Source: Nocardioides cremeus (GTDB taxonomy: Bacteria > Actinomycetota > Actinomycetes > Propionibacteriales > Nocardioidaceae). From it: 64,000 nt of DNA. Position 1 is the first letter of the stretch. Each line of letters opens with the position of its first letter. The stretch spans positions 1 through 64,000 of the forward strand of contig NZ_JAULSC010000013.1 of assembly GCF_030518195.1 (NCBI RefSeq), given 5' to 3'. This document shows, in pieces, positions 44,345 to 59,741 of this stretch. Position numbers and translations under genes: made by a program. The notes beneath the pieces are model-generated. The model saw nothing but the letters and a program-made list of their open reading frames with translations, had not been told where the DNA came from and searched no databases.

Positions 44345-46095
44345 GCCAGCGCCTCTCGGGTGCGGGTCAGGAAGGCGAGGGCGTCGACGCCGGTCGCGCA
44401 GGAGTCGTCGGCCCACTCGCGGGGCTTGCCGGCCACGACGACGCGGGTGGCCCCCGCGGCGCGCAGGGCCTCCGCGGCCGCCTGGCCCCACTCGTCGTAC
44501 GCCGCGTCGGCGCCGGCCAGGCACGCCACGGTGTGCCCGTCGAGCGCGGCCGCGAGGTCGTCGGGGCCGTCGGTGGCCCCGGCCACGTCGACCGCGACGC
44601 CGCCGGCGGCCAGCAGGTTGGTGGCGAAGGTGGCGCGCGCGGTGTGCGCGGCGACCGGGCCCATGGTGGCCAGCAGCACGCGGGCGGCGGGCGGCTCGTC
44701 GCGCATCGCCTCGAAGGCCGCGCCGTAGGAGCGGACCCCGGCCCAGCCGTCGTACGGCTCGCGCTCGGGCAGCTCCTCGGCCAGGTTCGGGAACTCGGTG
44801 AGCCCGGTCAGCGGGCGCTCGCGGGTGGCGACCTGCTGGTCGCGCCGCTCGACGGTGCGGGCCACCAGCTCCTCGAGCGCCTGCTCGTCGGGGCCCTCGG
44901 GGGTGTCGAGCCGCCCGAGCACCTCCCACGAGGCGCGGGCGAGGTCGTCGGTGAGCTTCTCGACGGCGTACGAGCCGCCGGCGGGGTCGGCCACGTGGGC
45001 GACGTGCGCCTCGTCGATGAGCAGGTGCGAGGTGTTGCGCGCGATCCGGCGCCCGAAGGCGTCGGGGCGCCCGAGGGGCGCGTCGAAGGGCAGCACGGTG
45101 ACGGCGTCGGCGCCGCCCACGCCCGCGGCGAAGGCGGCCACGGTGGTGCGCAGCATGTTCACCCAGGGGTCGTAGCGGCTCATCATCGGCCGGCTGGTGA
45201 CGGCGTGCACCCGCTGGGCGGCGCCGCTCGTGGCGCCGCTGAGCTCGAGCACCCGGGCCCAGAGCCGGCGGGCGGCGCGCAGCTTGGCGATCGAGGCGAA
45301 CTGCTCGTCGGTGACGGCGTAGCGCAGCTCGACGAGGCCGGCGGCGTCGTCGACGTTCATGCCGGCCTCGGTGAGCACCCGCAGCACCCGGGCCGCGGCG
45401 GCCATCGACCAGCCCAGCTCCTGGGCGTCGGAGGCGCCCCGGTCGTGCACGGCGGTGCCGTCGACGACCACGCCGAGCACGCCGCGCTCGGCGGCGAGGC
45501 GGGCCACGGCCACGAGGTCGTCGGCCGGGGCGGTGGCGCTGGCGCCGAGGTTGGTGCCGGCGGGCAGGTCGGTGTCGCCGACGAGGGCCAGGAACGCCTC
45601 GGCGACCGAGAGCGGGGCCGTCGGCGCGTCGAGGACGACCGGGGCCAGGTCGACCAGCACGCCGTCGAGGAGCACCCCCAGGTCGGTGTCGGCGTCGGCC
45701 TCGACCCACACCGAGGTGACCCCGCCCTCGAGGTCGACCAGCAGCGCCTCGTTGCCGGCCTTCGCGGGCCCGGCGGCCAGGTGGGCGCGCACGTCCCAGT
45801 CGCCGGCCCGGGCCGGCCGCCCGGCGGTGAGCAGGTCGTCGAGCAGCGAGGCGGTGCCCAGCGGGGTGACGGGGATGTCGTCGAGCGTGGTGCGGGTCAG
45901 CTTCTCCCAGACCAGCGAGTCGGGGTCGTCCTCGCGCATCCGGCGCGACTTGCGCAGCACCGCCGCCGTCGCCTTCTCCCAGTCGGCCGGCTGCCAGTCG
46001 TCGTCGGGTCCGAGCAGCTCCAGCGAGCCCTGCTCCGGCTCCAGGCCGGTGGGCTCGTCGAGTCCGCCCTCCACGGCACCTTCGGGTGAGGTCAT
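44341..46095 (-). CDS. mutA: methylmalonyl-CoA mutase small subunit
   Basis: A 584-residue paralogue of MutB that forms the heterodimer but does not bind cobalamin. The barrel domain is recognisable ([37 protein letters not shown]), while the C-terminal domain shows [11 protein letters not shown] where MutB has DxHxxG, so the cobalamin-ligating His is missing, as expected for small subunits. ATG at 46095 is supported by a leaderless TAGGGT seven bases upstream; earlier in-frame codons run into the repeat array. Confidence 0.95.
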   Translation of the reverse strand: MTSPEGAVEGGLDEPTGLEPEQGSLELLGPDDDWQPADWEKATAAVLRKSRRMREDDPDSLVWEKLTRTTLDDIPVTPLGTASLLDDLLTAGRPARAGDWDVRAHLAAGPAKAGNEALLVDLEGGVTSVWVEADADTDLGVLLDGVLVDLAPVVLDAPTAPLSVAEAFLALVGDTDLPAGTNLGASATAPADDLVAVARLAAERGVLGVVVDGTAVHDRGASDAQELGWSMAAAARVLRVLTEAGMNVDDAAGLVELRYAVTDEQFASIAKLRAARRLWARVLELSGATSGAAQRVHAVTSRPMMSRYDPWVNMLRTTVAAFAAGVGGADAVTVLPFDAPLGRPDAFGRRIARNTSHLLIDEAHVAHVADPAGGSYAVEKLTDDLARASWEVLGRLDTPEGPDEQALEELVARTVERRDQQVATRERPLTGLTEFPNLAEELPEREPYDGWAGVRSYGAAFEAMRDEPPAARVLLATMGPVAAHTARATFATNLLAAGGVAVDVAGATDGPDDLAAALDGHTVACLAGADAAYDEWGQAAAEALRAAGATRVVVAGKPREWADDSCATGVDALAFLTRTREALA

Positions 46096-46102
46096 GACGC
46101 GA

Positions 46103-46108
46103 ACCCTA
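46103..46108 (-). promoter_or_regulatory. -10 box for leaderless mutA-mutB-meaB transcript
   Basis: TAGGGT on the minus strand ends seven bases before the ATG at 46095, and no ribosome binding site is visible. Confidence 0.5.
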
Positions 46109-46166
46109 GGAGTCCCGCGTGGCCTCGGCCACAGAGTGTGATGTTTTCCGCGCCGCCGACCCCGCC

Positions 46167-46296
46167 GACCCGGCCCGAATGTCGCGCTGACCCGGCCCAG
46201 ACTTCCCACCGAGTCGGCCCGGACTTCTCCCGGGCGAGGTTCGGGCCGGGTCACTGCGAGATCCAGGCCGGGTCAGCTCGAAGTATGGGCCGGGTC
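46167..46296. repeat. six-unit, 22-bp-period, dyad-symmetric repeat array
   Basis: Six copies of a 22-bp unit whose core is GACCCGGCCC. Three point forward (start 46167, 46189, 46211) and three point backward (cores at 46243-46252, 46265-46274, 46287-46296). After the core, A at unit position 13 and TC at 16-17 are invariant. The axis is exactly 46231.5, inside CCCGGG. The array fills the middle of the 280-bp gap between divergent mutA and the glycosyltransferase, 71 and 79 bp from their starts. The 22-bp period excludes a coding repeat. Confidence 0.9.
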
Positions 46297-46375
46297 GGCG
46301 GGGCGCCACGTGGCGTTCGCCCGGCCGTCACCTCGGCGTGGCCAGGGGGTCCGGCGGCGGGTGGAGGGTGGGGGT

Positions 46376-47443
46376 GTGCGGATCCTGCTGGTGACCGAGA
46401 CCTTCTTCCCGGCGAGCGACGCGACCACCACGACCGTCAAGGCGCTGGCCGACCGGCTCATCGACCGCGGCCACGAGGTGCGGTTCGTGGCACCGGCGCC
46501 GGGGCTGCGCTGCTACCGCGGCAGTGCGGTCGTGCGGATCAGCCCGCTGGCGCAGCCCGGCGCCCAGGTGCATGCCGCCGTCGAGGCCTTCCGTCCCGAC
46601 GTGGTGGTCGCCACCAGCCCCGCGACCACTCCCGGCGGCCTGGGCCGCAAGGCGCTCAAGCACGCCCGCGCCGCGGGGGTGCGCACCGTGGTCCTGCAGC
46701 AGCAGCCGGTGCCCGACCTGGCGTGGGACTACTGGCGCACCCGGGTCGCCGACCGCGCCGACACGGTGGTGGTGACCGCGTCGTGGATGTCGGCGCGCCT
46801 GGAGTCGTTGGGGGTGCGCACCACCACGTGGCTGCCCGGCGTCGACACCGACGCGTTCACCCCGGCCCTGCGCGACGAGTGGCTGCACCGGCACTGGTCG
46901 CGGGCGTCGTCGAAGGACGGCCCGCTGGTGGTGGTCGGCTTCGTCGGCAGCCTGCACAAGCGTCACGGCGTACGACGGCTCGCGGCGCTGGCGCAGGTGC
47001 CCGGCATCCGGCCGGTCATCATCGGCGAGGGCCCGCAGCGCGAGTGGCTGCGCAGCCGCCTGCCCGGCGCCAAGCTCACCGGCACCCTGGCCACCGGCGA
47101 CCTTTCGGTGGCGCTGGCCAGCACCGACCTGGTGGTCCACCCCGGCGAGGCCGAGACCTGCTCGCACGCACCGCGCGAGGCCGGCGCCAGCGGCGTACCG
47201 GTCGTGGCGCCCCGCGCCGGCGGCGCGCTCGAGGTGGTGCGCCACCTCGAGACGGGCCTCCTGCACGAGCCCGGCGACGCCCACGCCCTGGCCCGTGCGG
47301 TGGCAGCCGTGGCCGCCGACCCGCGCCGCTCGCTGCTGGGTGCACGCGCCCGGGAGGTCGCGGCCCGGCGCACCTGGACGGTCGCCGTCGATGAGCTCGA
47401 GGCCCTGCTCCGACCCGGCGCGGGCGCCCGCGCAGCGGGTTAG
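46376..47443 (+). CDS. GT4-type glycosyltransferase
   Basis: A 355-residue GT-B glycosyltransferase. The N-terminal acceptor domain begins MRILLVTETFFPASDATTTT; the linker and donor domain have TWLPGVDTDAFTP, VVVGFVGSLHKRHGVRRL, VIIGEGPQREWL and the donor EX7E-type region HPGEAETCSHAPREAGASGVPVVAP. Relatives move mannose or glucose onto lipids. GTG at 46376 is chosen because GGAGGG is seven bases upstream and the family N-terminus starts there. Its stop codon lies inside the palindrome of the sdh promoter. Confidence 0.87.
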   Translation: MRILLVTETFFPASDATTTTVKALADRLIDRGHEVRFVAPAPGLRCYRGSAVVRISPLAQPGAQVHAAVEAFRPDVVVATSPATTPGGLGRKALKHARAAGVRTVVLQQQPVPDLAWDYWRTRVADRADTVVVTASWMSARLESLGVRTTTWLPGVDTDAFTPALRDEWLHRHWSRASSKDGPLVVVGFVGSLHKRHGVRRLAALAQVPGIRPVIIGEGPQREWLRSRLPGAKLTGTLATGDLSVALASTDLVVHPGEAETCSHAPREAGASGVPVVAPRAGGALEVVRHLETGLLHEPGDAHALARAVAAVAADPRRSLLGARAREVAARRTWTVAVDELEALLRPGAGARAAG

Positions 47444-47456
47444 GGTACCCTCACCC
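47437..47456. promoter_or_regulatory. palindrome over a probable sdh -10 box
   Basis: A 20-bp inverted repeat with nine of ten pairs (left arm GGGTTAGGGT) covers the stop codon of the glycosyltransferase. TAGGGT at 47441-47446 could be the -10 for sdhCAB, giving a leader of about 78 nt. Shifted by three bases the site also matches 14 of 19 positions of the DtxR/IdeR box by my count. Confidence 0.4.
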
Positions 47457-47493
47457 AGCGATCGCGCAAGCCCCCGGAGGGGCATTTGTCACA

Positions 47494-47525
47494 CTCCCGG
47501 CGACCGAACGTCCCCGTGCCGGGAG
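47494..47525 (+). promoter_or_regulatory. hairpin covering the sdhC ribosome binding site
   Basis: CTCCCGGC (47494-47501) is exactly complementary to GCCGGGAG (47518-47525), and the second arm contains most of the sdhC Shine-Dalgarno GGGAGG (47521-47526). Folding would block initiation at GTG 47531. Confidence 0.45.
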
Positions 47526-47530
47526 GTAAC

Positions 47531-48238
47531 GTGACCGCCGTGGCAACCTCGACTCTCGTCAGAGGAGCGCGCGCTTCGCGCTCGACGATCACCCTGAAGA
47601 TCATGATGGCCGGCAGCGGAGCGCTGTTCATCCTCTACGTCCTCGCGCACATGTACGGCAACCTCAAGGCGTTCTCGGGAGAGAGCGCCTTCAACGAGTA
47701 CGCCGAGCACCTGCGCGAGCTGGGGCAGCCGCTGCTGCCCTACTCCGGCTTCCTGTGGCTGTTCCGCGCGGCGCTGATCATCGCGCTCGTGGTGCACGTC
47801 TACGCCGCCGTCGTGCTGTGGAAGCGCGCCCAGGCGGCCCGGCCGGTCAAGTACGAGGTGAGCAAGCGACGCAACTCCTCCTTCTCCTCGCGCACCATGC
47901 GCTGGGGCGGGCTGACGCTGCTGCTCTTCCTGGTCTGGCACCTGCTGAACTTCACGATCGTCAAGATCAACCCGACCGGCGGGGAGACCAACAACCCCTA
48001 CCAGCTGATGGTCGACACCTTCGGCGTGTGGTGGATGACGCTCATCTACCTCGCCGCGATGGCCGCGCTCGGCCTGCACCTGCACCACGGCACCTTCAGC
48101 GCCGCCCAGACGCTCGGCTGGACCAACACCGCCGCGTCCCGCACCCGCGCGCGCACCGCCGGCTGGGTGCTGGCGGTCGTGGTCGCCGGCGGCTTCTCGC
48201 TGGTGCCCCTCTTCACGCTCTTCGGCGTCATCGACTAA
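47531..48238 (+). CDS. sdhC: succinate dehydrogenase cytochrome b558 membrane anchor
   Basis: A 235-residue membrane protein with five helices, the single-anchor diheme type (TIGR02046-like) rather than the two-subunit sdhCD type. Helices include [55 protein letters not shown] and [16 protein letters not shown]. Conserved histidines in HMYGN, VHVYAA, WHLLNF and LHLHHG are candidate haem ligands. GTG at 47531 is used because GGGAGG lies just upstream; the frame continues further 5' without family similarity. Confidence 0.92.
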   Translation: MTAVATSTLVRGARASRSTITLKIMMAGSGALFILYVLAHMYGNLKAFSGESAFNEYAEHLRELGQPLLPYSGFLWLFRAALIIALVVHVYAAVVLWKRAQAARPVKYEVSKRRNSSFSSRTMRWGGLTLLLFLVWHLLNFTIVKINPTGGETNNPYQLMVDTFGVWWMTLIYLAAMAALGLHLHHGTFSAAQTLGWTNTAASRTRARTAGWVLAVVVAGGFSLVPLFTLFGVID

Positions 48239-48251
48239 GGGAGATCGACTC

Positions 48252-50275
<2,024 letters not shown>

Positions 50276-50279
<4 letters not shown>

Positions 50280-51019
50280 ACCTCACTCTCAAGATCTGGC
50301 GTCAGAAGGACGCCCAGTCGTCCGGCTCGATGCAGTCGTACGCCGTCGAGGGCATCTCGGAGGACATGTCGTTCCTGGAGATGCTCGACACGCTCAACGA
50401 GCAGCTCAACGAGCGCGGCGAGGAGCCGGTCGCCTTCGACCACGACTGCCGCGAGGGCATCTGCGGGTCCTGCGACCTGATGATCAACGGCCAGGCGCAC
50501 GGCCCCGAGGTCACCACGACCTGCCAGCTGCACATGCGCTCGTTCTCGGACGGCCAGACCATCACGATCGAGCCGTGGCGCGCGGGCGCGTTCCCGGTCG
50601 TCAAGGACCTCATCGTCGACCGGTCGGCCTTCGACCGGATCATCCAGTCCGGCGGCTACATCTCGGTCAACACCGGCTCGGCCCCCGAGGCCAACTCGGT
50701 GCCGGCCCCGCGTGACAAGGCCATGCGCGCCTTCAACGTCGCCACCTGCATCGGCTGCGGCGCCTGCGTCGCGGCCTGCCCCAACGGCTCGGCCTCGCTG
50801 TTCCTGGGTGCGAAGATCACCCACCTCGGCGAGCTCCCGCAGGGCCAGCCCGAGCGGATGGGCCGGGTGGCCAGCATGGTCGCCCAGCACGACGCCGAGG
50901 GCTTCGGCGGTTGCACCAACATCGGCGAGTGCACCGCCGCCTGCCCCAAGGAGATCCCGCTCGACGTGATCTCCCAGCTCAACAAGGACCTGCGCGACGC
51001 CCTGCGCGCGGGGTACTGA
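50276..51019 (+). CDS. sdhB: succinate dehydrogenase iron-sulfur subunit
   Basis: A 247-residue electron-transfer subunit. The [2Fe-2S] ligands are in CREGICGSC (Cys58, 63, 66) plus Cys83; the C-terminal clusters use [11 protein letters not shown] (158, 161, 164, 168) and [11 protein letters not shown] (213, 219, 223). GTG at 50276 is inside the sdhA stop (GTGA), closing the sdhCAB operon. Confidence 0.96.
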
Positions 51020-51028
51020 GCAGCAGCG

Positions 51029-51304
51029 CTACTCCTGACGCCCCGTCTGCCCGGCCTCGGCCGGGGAGGCGGGGCGTTCGGCGTCTCGGACCGCGCGCAG
51101 CACCCGCAGGCCCCACACGGTGAAGACGACGGCGAGGGCCACGTTGACCACGATCAGGCCGGTGTGGGCCACCCAGTAGCCCGGCGCCCGCTCCTCCCCC
51201 GCCGACCACGCGTTCCACAGGTTCCGCGCGAACATCGTCCAGCTGTAGTAGCCCCAGGCCGCGACGGCGAGCAGGAACCAGCCGTGCTTGCGCTCGAACC
51301 GCAT
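51029..51304 (-). CDS. SCO4848 family small membrane protein
   Basis: A 91-residue protein with two hydrophobic helices: residues about 8-27 (GWFLLAVAAWGYYSWTMFA) and 48-70 (VAHTGLIVVNVALAVVFTVWGL). The aromatic first helix followed by RNLWNAW matches the SCO4848 family, which sits near sdh in Streptomyces too. Function unknown. It begins two bases after the YihY gene stop, probably co-translated, and is convergent with sdhB. Confidence 0.8.
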   Translation of the reverse strand: MRFERKHGWFLLAVAAWGYYSWTMFARNLWNAWSAGEERAPGYWVAHTGLIVVNVALAVVFTVWGLRVLRAVRDAERPASPAEAGQTGRQE

Positions 51305-51306
51305 GC

Positions 51307-52368
51307 TCAGCCCTCCCCGCGCCCGCCGAGGCGGCGTACGACGGCCATCAGCGCCAGCGTGGCAGCAGCGCCACCGGCCGCGGCGGTGGCCGGGGAACCG
51401 CGGTGAGCGGGCGCCTGCGTCGTGGCGCGTACGCCGTCGGCGTCGGGGCCGCTGGGCAGCGCCGGGCCCTGCACGGGGGCGGGCTCGTCGTCGGGGCGCA
51501 GAGCGCGGGCCTCGGGCGAGGTGTGCGCGAAGGCGGCGGCGTAGAGCACCACCCGGCTGAAGTAGTTGATCCACACCACCAGCACCAGCGCGATGCCGAA
51601 GGCCTGGAAGGCGGGCTGGCCCTGCGTGGAGGCGATCAGGTAGCCGGACGCCTGCTTGAGGGCCTCGAAGAGCACGGCGCCGAGCAGGGAGGCCTTGACC
51701 AGCGAGGTCCTCGGCGCCTGGGGCCTGCCCAGCAGCCGGAACATCGTGAAGAACAGCAGCGCGTTGGCCATCAGGCCCAGTGCGACAGTGAGCAGCTTGA
51801 CCGCCCACGCCAGCTCCTCGTCGAGCCCGACCCAGCCGAGGATCTCGGTGGAGAACGAGGCCACCAGGCCGGTGAGGGCCACTGCGACCAGCAGGGTCAG
51901 CCCGATCACGGCCAGGGTCATCAGGTCGCGCAGCTTGCCCATCACGAAGTTGGGGATGGCCTGCTCGGGCGGCTCGAAGACCGCGAAGAGGGCCAGGCGC
52001 AGCGCGGAGATCCAGCCCAGCCCGGCGTAGAGGACACCCAGGAAGCCGGCCACACCGGCGAGGCCGGAGAAGGTGCGGAAGTCCTTGAGCTCGAGCTGGC
52101 CCTCGTCGGACCCGATGATGCCTGGGAAGAGCGACTGGATCGCCTCCACGAGCGTCTGGTTGGCACCGGGCCACACGTCGGAGACCACGCCGACCGAGAA
52201 GAACGACAGCGCCAGGATCGGGAAGAAGGACAGGAACGCGAAGTAGGTGATCGCGCCGGCGTGCTGACTGGCGCGGGCAGCGCCGTAGTGCGCCTGCATC
52301 CGCACCAGGTGGTCGACGAACGGTCGTCGCTCACGGACGTCGCTGGCCCGCTCCTTGAGGGAGGTCAC
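51307..52368 (-). CDS. YihY/BrkB (YhjD-type) membrane protein
   Basis: A 353-residue integral membrane protein with six helices. Family landmarks: HAGAITYFAFLSFFPILALSF near residue 40, GVLYAGLGWISALRLAL, and the late VVWINYFSRVVLYAAAFAH. The last 70 residues are Ala/Pro-rich and cytosolic with one more possible helix. Not a ribonuclease despite old names; function unsettled (possible exporter of lipid or solute). M. tuberculosis has the same gene next to trpS (Rv3335c-Rv3336c). GTG start with GCAGGAGTGAG upstream. Confidence 0.88.
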   Translation of the reverse strand: MTSLKERASDVRERRPFVDHLVRMQAHYGAARASQHAGAITYFAFLSFFPILALSFFSVGVVSDVWPGANQTLVEAIQSLFPGIIGSDEGQLELKDFRTFSGLAGVAGFLGVLYAGLGWISALRLALFAVFEPPEQAIPNFVMGKLRDLMTLAVIGLTLLVAVALTGLVASFSTEILGWVGLDEELAWAVKLLTVALGLMANALLFFTMFRLLGRPQAPRTSLVKASLLGAVLFEALKQASGYLIASTQGQPAFQAFGIALVLVVWINYFSRVVLYAAAFAHTSPEARALRPDDEPAPVQGPALPSGPDADGVRATTQAPAHRGSPATAAAGGAAATLALMAVVRRLGGRGEG

Positions 52369-52371
52369 GGC

Positions 52372-52902
52372 TCACTCCTGCCCGACGGGGCGCTCGGCGA
52401 GCGGGAACTCGCGGGTCGGCTGCCAGCCGTGCTGGTGGTCGTGGACGTAGAGGTGGAAGGCGTCGACGTCGAAGCGGCACTCGAAGCGGGACAGGTCCTC
52501 GAAGACCTCGTCGAGCACCGGGTCGTCGAGCTCGTGGGCCACCGTCACGTGCGGGTGGTAGGGGAAGGAGAGGTCGACGTCGAGCGGGCCGCGGCGTACG
52601 GCGCCCGCCAGCTGCTCGCAGCCGGCGATGCCCTCGGCGACGGCCACGAACACCACCGGCGAGACCGGGCGGAAGGTGCCGGTGCCGCGCAGCCGGACCA
52701 CGAACGGGTCGACCACGGCCGCGGCCTGCGCCAGGTGCTGCTCGACGTCGGGCACCGCCTCGGCGTCGACCTCGGTCGGTGGGACCAGCGTGATGTGGGT
52801 CGGGATCTGGGTGGCGGTGGTGTCACCGATGGCGGTGCGGTAGTCCTGCAGCTCGCTCCCCCAGGGCTCGGGGATGGCGACGGCGACTCCGATCGTGACC
52901 AC
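52372..52902 (-). CDS. 2'-5' RNA ligase / cyclic phosphodiesterase family protein
   Basis: A 176-residue 2H phosphoesterase. Both catalytic HxT motifs are present: THITLVPP (about 35-42) and HPHVTVAH (about 119-126). The family includes RNA 2',3'-cyclic phosphodiesterases; the substrate here is not defined. The start at GTG 52902 is preferred because family proteins begin close to this TIGVAVAIPEP strand and TAGGGT lies seven bases before it. An alternative GTG at 52923 would overlap the trpS stop by GTGA. Confidence 0.8.
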   Translation of the reverse strand: MVTIGVAVAIPEPWGSELQDYRTAIGDTTATQIPTHITLVPPTEVDAEAVPDVEQHLAQAAAVVDPFVVRLRGTGTFRPVSPVVFVAVAEGIAGCEQLAGAVRRGPLDVDLSFPYHPHVTVAHELDDPVLDEVFEDLSRFECRFDVDAFHLYVHDHQHGWQPTREFPLAERPVGQE

Positions 52903-52909
52903 GCCTGCG

Positions 52910-52915
52910 ACCCTA
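52910..52915 (-). promoter_or_regulatory. -10 box for leaderless 2H phosphoesterase gene
   Basis: TAGGGT on the minus strand ends seven bases before GTG 52902 and helps decide that start. Confidence 0.45.
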
Positions 52916-52919
52916 GCGG

Positions 52920-55289
<2,370 letters not shown>

Positions 55290-55291
55290 TC

Positions 55292-55315
55292 ACCATCGTC
55301 CAACACCGCGATGGT
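55292..55315. promoter_or_regulatory. inverted repeat upstream of the MFS gene
   Basis: ACCATCG and CGATGGT are separated by 10 bp, 34 bp before the ATG at 55258. It may be an operator; no local regulator gene is seen. Confidence 0.35.
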
Positions 55316-55331
55316 TTACCGCTATTCCACG

Positions 55332-55404
55332 ACGAGCCCCGGACCGTGACCGGTCCGGGGCTCGTGCGGGGCTCGTGCGGGGCTGGTGCGGGGCTGGTGC
55401 GGGG
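55332..55404. terminator. icd terminator hairpin with adjoining 11-bp tandem repeats
   Basis: A perfect 14-bp stem (55332-55345 with 55352-55365, core GAGCCCCGGACC) with a 6-nt loop lies after the icd stop. It runs into four exact-length 11-bp units GGGGCTSGTGC (55357-55400) and a fifth GGGG. The stem arm could pair with more than one unit. Confidence 0.7.
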
Positions 55405-55419
55405 TGCCGCGGGGGCGGC

Positions 55420-57732
<2,313 letters not shown>

Positions 57733-57769
57733 TCACCCGGCAACGCCCCTCGGGGCGACCGCGCGGCAC

Positions 57770-57775
57770 TAGTCT
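57770..57775 (+). promoter_or_regulatory. -10 box for leaderless aquaporin gene
   Basis: TAGTCT ends seven bases before the ATG at 57783. Confidence 0.5.
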
Positions 57776-57782
57776 CCAGGCC

Positions 57783-58706
57783 ATGAGCGAGCTCGGCGCC
57801 ACCCCCACCACCGCCCAGAAGGCCGCGGCCGAGGCGATCGGGACGTTCGTCCTGGTGCTCCTCGGGTGCGGCTCCATCGTCTACGCGCGCGAGGTGGGCG
57901 CGATCAGCACGATCACGACCATCGCGCTGGCCTTCGGGCTGGCGATGATGGCGATGGTGCACACCTTCGGCCGGGTCTCCGGCGGCCACTTCAACCCGGC
58001 CACCACGCTGGCGATGGTGCTGGGCGGGCGGCTGGCCTGGCGCGAGGTGCCGGCGTACGTCGGCGCGCAGCTAGCGGGCGCGGTGGCGGCGGCCGCGGTG
58101 CTGCTGGCGCTGCTGCAGGGCTTCGTGGGCTTCGAGTCCGGCGACGGGCTGGCCCAGAACGCGTTCGGCGACCAGGGCAGCGGGTACGCCGCCTGGTCGG
58201 CCTTCCTGCTCGAGATGCTGCTGACGGCCGTGATGGTCGGGGTGGTGCTGGCCGCGACCGACACGCGCCAGGAGCACCGCGCGCTCGCACCGGTGGTGGT
58301 CGGCCTGACGCTGGCGGCCTGCTACGCCGTCGCGCTGCCGGCCACCGGCGCCTCGCTGAACCCGGCCCGCTCGATCGGCCCGGGCCTGCTGTCGGGCGCC
58401 GATGCGGTCCTCCAGCTGTGGCTCTTCGTCCTGGCTCCGCTGCTCGGCGCCGCGGTGGCGGGGCTGGCCTACCCGATGCTCTTCGGGCACGACGCGGAGC
58501 CGGTGGCCGGGTCGGGCGTGCCGCGGCGCGCGCCGCGGTCGACCTCGTCGGCGGACGACGCGGCCCGGGCCGACCCGCTCCAGCAGGCGCCGATCATCCA
58601 GGACGGTTGGCAGTGGGACCCGGTGGCCCACCAGTGGCGCCCGCTCGACCAGGCGCCGCCCGCGCATCGCGGCGACGACGACGGGCGCACCCAGGTCCGG
58701 CCCTGA
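57783..58706 (+). CDS. MIP family aquaporin
   Basis: A 307-residue channel. Six helices and two half-helices with NPA motifs (GGHFNPATT, 71-73; GASLNPARS, 193-195). The sequence is closer to water-channel (AqpZ-like) than to glycerol-facilitator members because the long GlpF loops are missing. An extra hydrophilic C-terminal tail of about 65 residues contains [15 protein letters not shown], a WxW-type short motif common at actinobacterial membrane-protein termini. Leaderless ATG at 57783. Confidence 0.92.
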   Translation: MSELGATPTTAQKAAAEAIGTFVLVLLGCGSIVYAREVGAISTITTIALAFGLAMMAMVHTFGRVSGGHFNPATTLAMVLGGRLAWREVPAYVGAQLAGAVAAAAVLLALLQGFVGFESGDGLAQNAFGDQGSGYAAWSAFLLEMLLTAVMVGVVLAATDTRQEHRALAPVVVGLTLAACYAVALPATGASLNPARSIGPGLLSGADAVLQLWLFVLAPLLGAAVAGLAYPMLFGHDAEPVAGSGVPRRAPRSTSSADDAARADPLQQAPIIQDGWQWDPVAHQWRPLDQAPPAHRGDDDGRTQVRP

Positions 58707-58718
58707 AACCTGCTGCGT

Positions 58719-59633
58719 CTACTCCTGGAGCCCGCGGCGCAGCTCGTCGAGGGCCGCGGCCACGTCGACGCGAGGGGTCCAGCCCCACCCGCGCGCCCGG
58801 TCGGCGCGGACCTGCCCGGTCCAGGCCGGCTCCTCCTGCCACTGCGGCTGCACGCCCAGCGCCCCGGTCACGGCCTCGTGGTAGTCACGCACCCGGGCCG
58901 GCTCCCCCGCCGCGTTGACCGGGGTGCAGCCACCCGCCACGGGACCACGCTCCGGGTCGTCGGAGGTGGCGATCCGCCCGGTGGCCACGTCGGCGATCAG
59001 CGAGGCCAGGTCGTCGAGGTGCACCCAGGCGAAGGACTGGTCGGGGTTGGCCCGCCGCTTGTCCTCCTCGTCGCGGATCGTGGCCGGTCGCAGGGTGTTC
59101 CACACCGAGCTCTCCCCCGGGCCCAGGATCGCCGGCGGGCGCACCAGCACCCGGGTCAGGCCCTCGACCCGGGCCAGCTCGGCGTCGGTGTCGCGCTTGG
59201 TGACCGGGTAGTCGCCGCCGTCGTCGCCGACCAGCGCCGCCGACTCGTCGACGTCACCGACCCCCGGCGAGCGGTCGTAGACCGCGGCGGTCGAGACGTG
59301 CACGAAGCGGTCGACCCCGGCCTCGGCGGCCGCCCGCGCCAGCAGCGGGGTGCCCTCGACACCGATGCGGTGCTGGGTCTCCCGGTCGCTGCCCATCGGG
59401 TGCACGGTGGTCACGACCGCGTCGGCCCCCGCGACCACGCTCGCGGCCAGGTCGGGGTCGTGGAAGTCGCCGACGTGCTCCTCCACCCCGGACAGGGCCG
59501 GGGCCGTGCCCGCGCGGCGTACGACGGCTCGCACGTGGGCGCCGCGCTCGACCAGGGCCGCGCAGGTGGCGGCACCGACGAGCCCGTTGGCGCCGGTGAC
59601 GACGACGGTCGGTGTGCTGGTGGGTTCGCTCAT
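58719..59633 (-). CDS. NAD(P)-dependent epimerase/dehydratase (extended SDR)
   Basis: A 304-residue Rossmann protein. TGANGLVGAATCAAL at the N-terminus binds the cofactor, HVSTAAVYD and YPVTK (Tyr/Lys catalytic pair) identify the extended SDR class, and VRPPAILGPGE follows. The substrate is unknown; it may be a sugar nucleotide or another alcohol. ATG 59633 is preceded by GGAGGGC. It is convergent with the aquaporin gene (12 bp) and divergent from mdh. Confidence 0.87.
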   Translation of the reverse strand: MSEPTSTPTVVVTGANGLVGAATCAALVERGAHVRAVVRRAGTAPALSGVEEHVGDFHDPDLAASVVAGADAVVTTVHPMGSDRETQHRIGVEGTPLLARAAAEAGVDRFVHVSTAAVYDRSPGVGDVDESAALVGDDGGDYPVTKRDTDAELARVEGLTRVLVRPPAILGPGESSVWNTLRPATIRDEEDKRRANPDQSFAWVHLDDLASLIADVATGRIATSDDPERGPVAGGCTPVNAAGEPARVRDYHEAVTGALGVQPQWQEEPAWTGQVRADRARGWGWTPRVDVAAALDELRRGLQE

Positions 59634-59741
59634 GCCCTCCACACAAGCACGCGCGGCCTCACCCGGAGGTGTCCCGCGGGGCGCTCACCCCGGCCGCGCT
59701 GCTAGCGTCGGACGCACCCAGACCATCGCTAGGAGATCCGC

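Noticed and set aside
46167-46296. CRISPR-like interpretation of the 22-bp repeats
   Set aside because: Units abut without spacers, half are inverted, and no cas gene is present.
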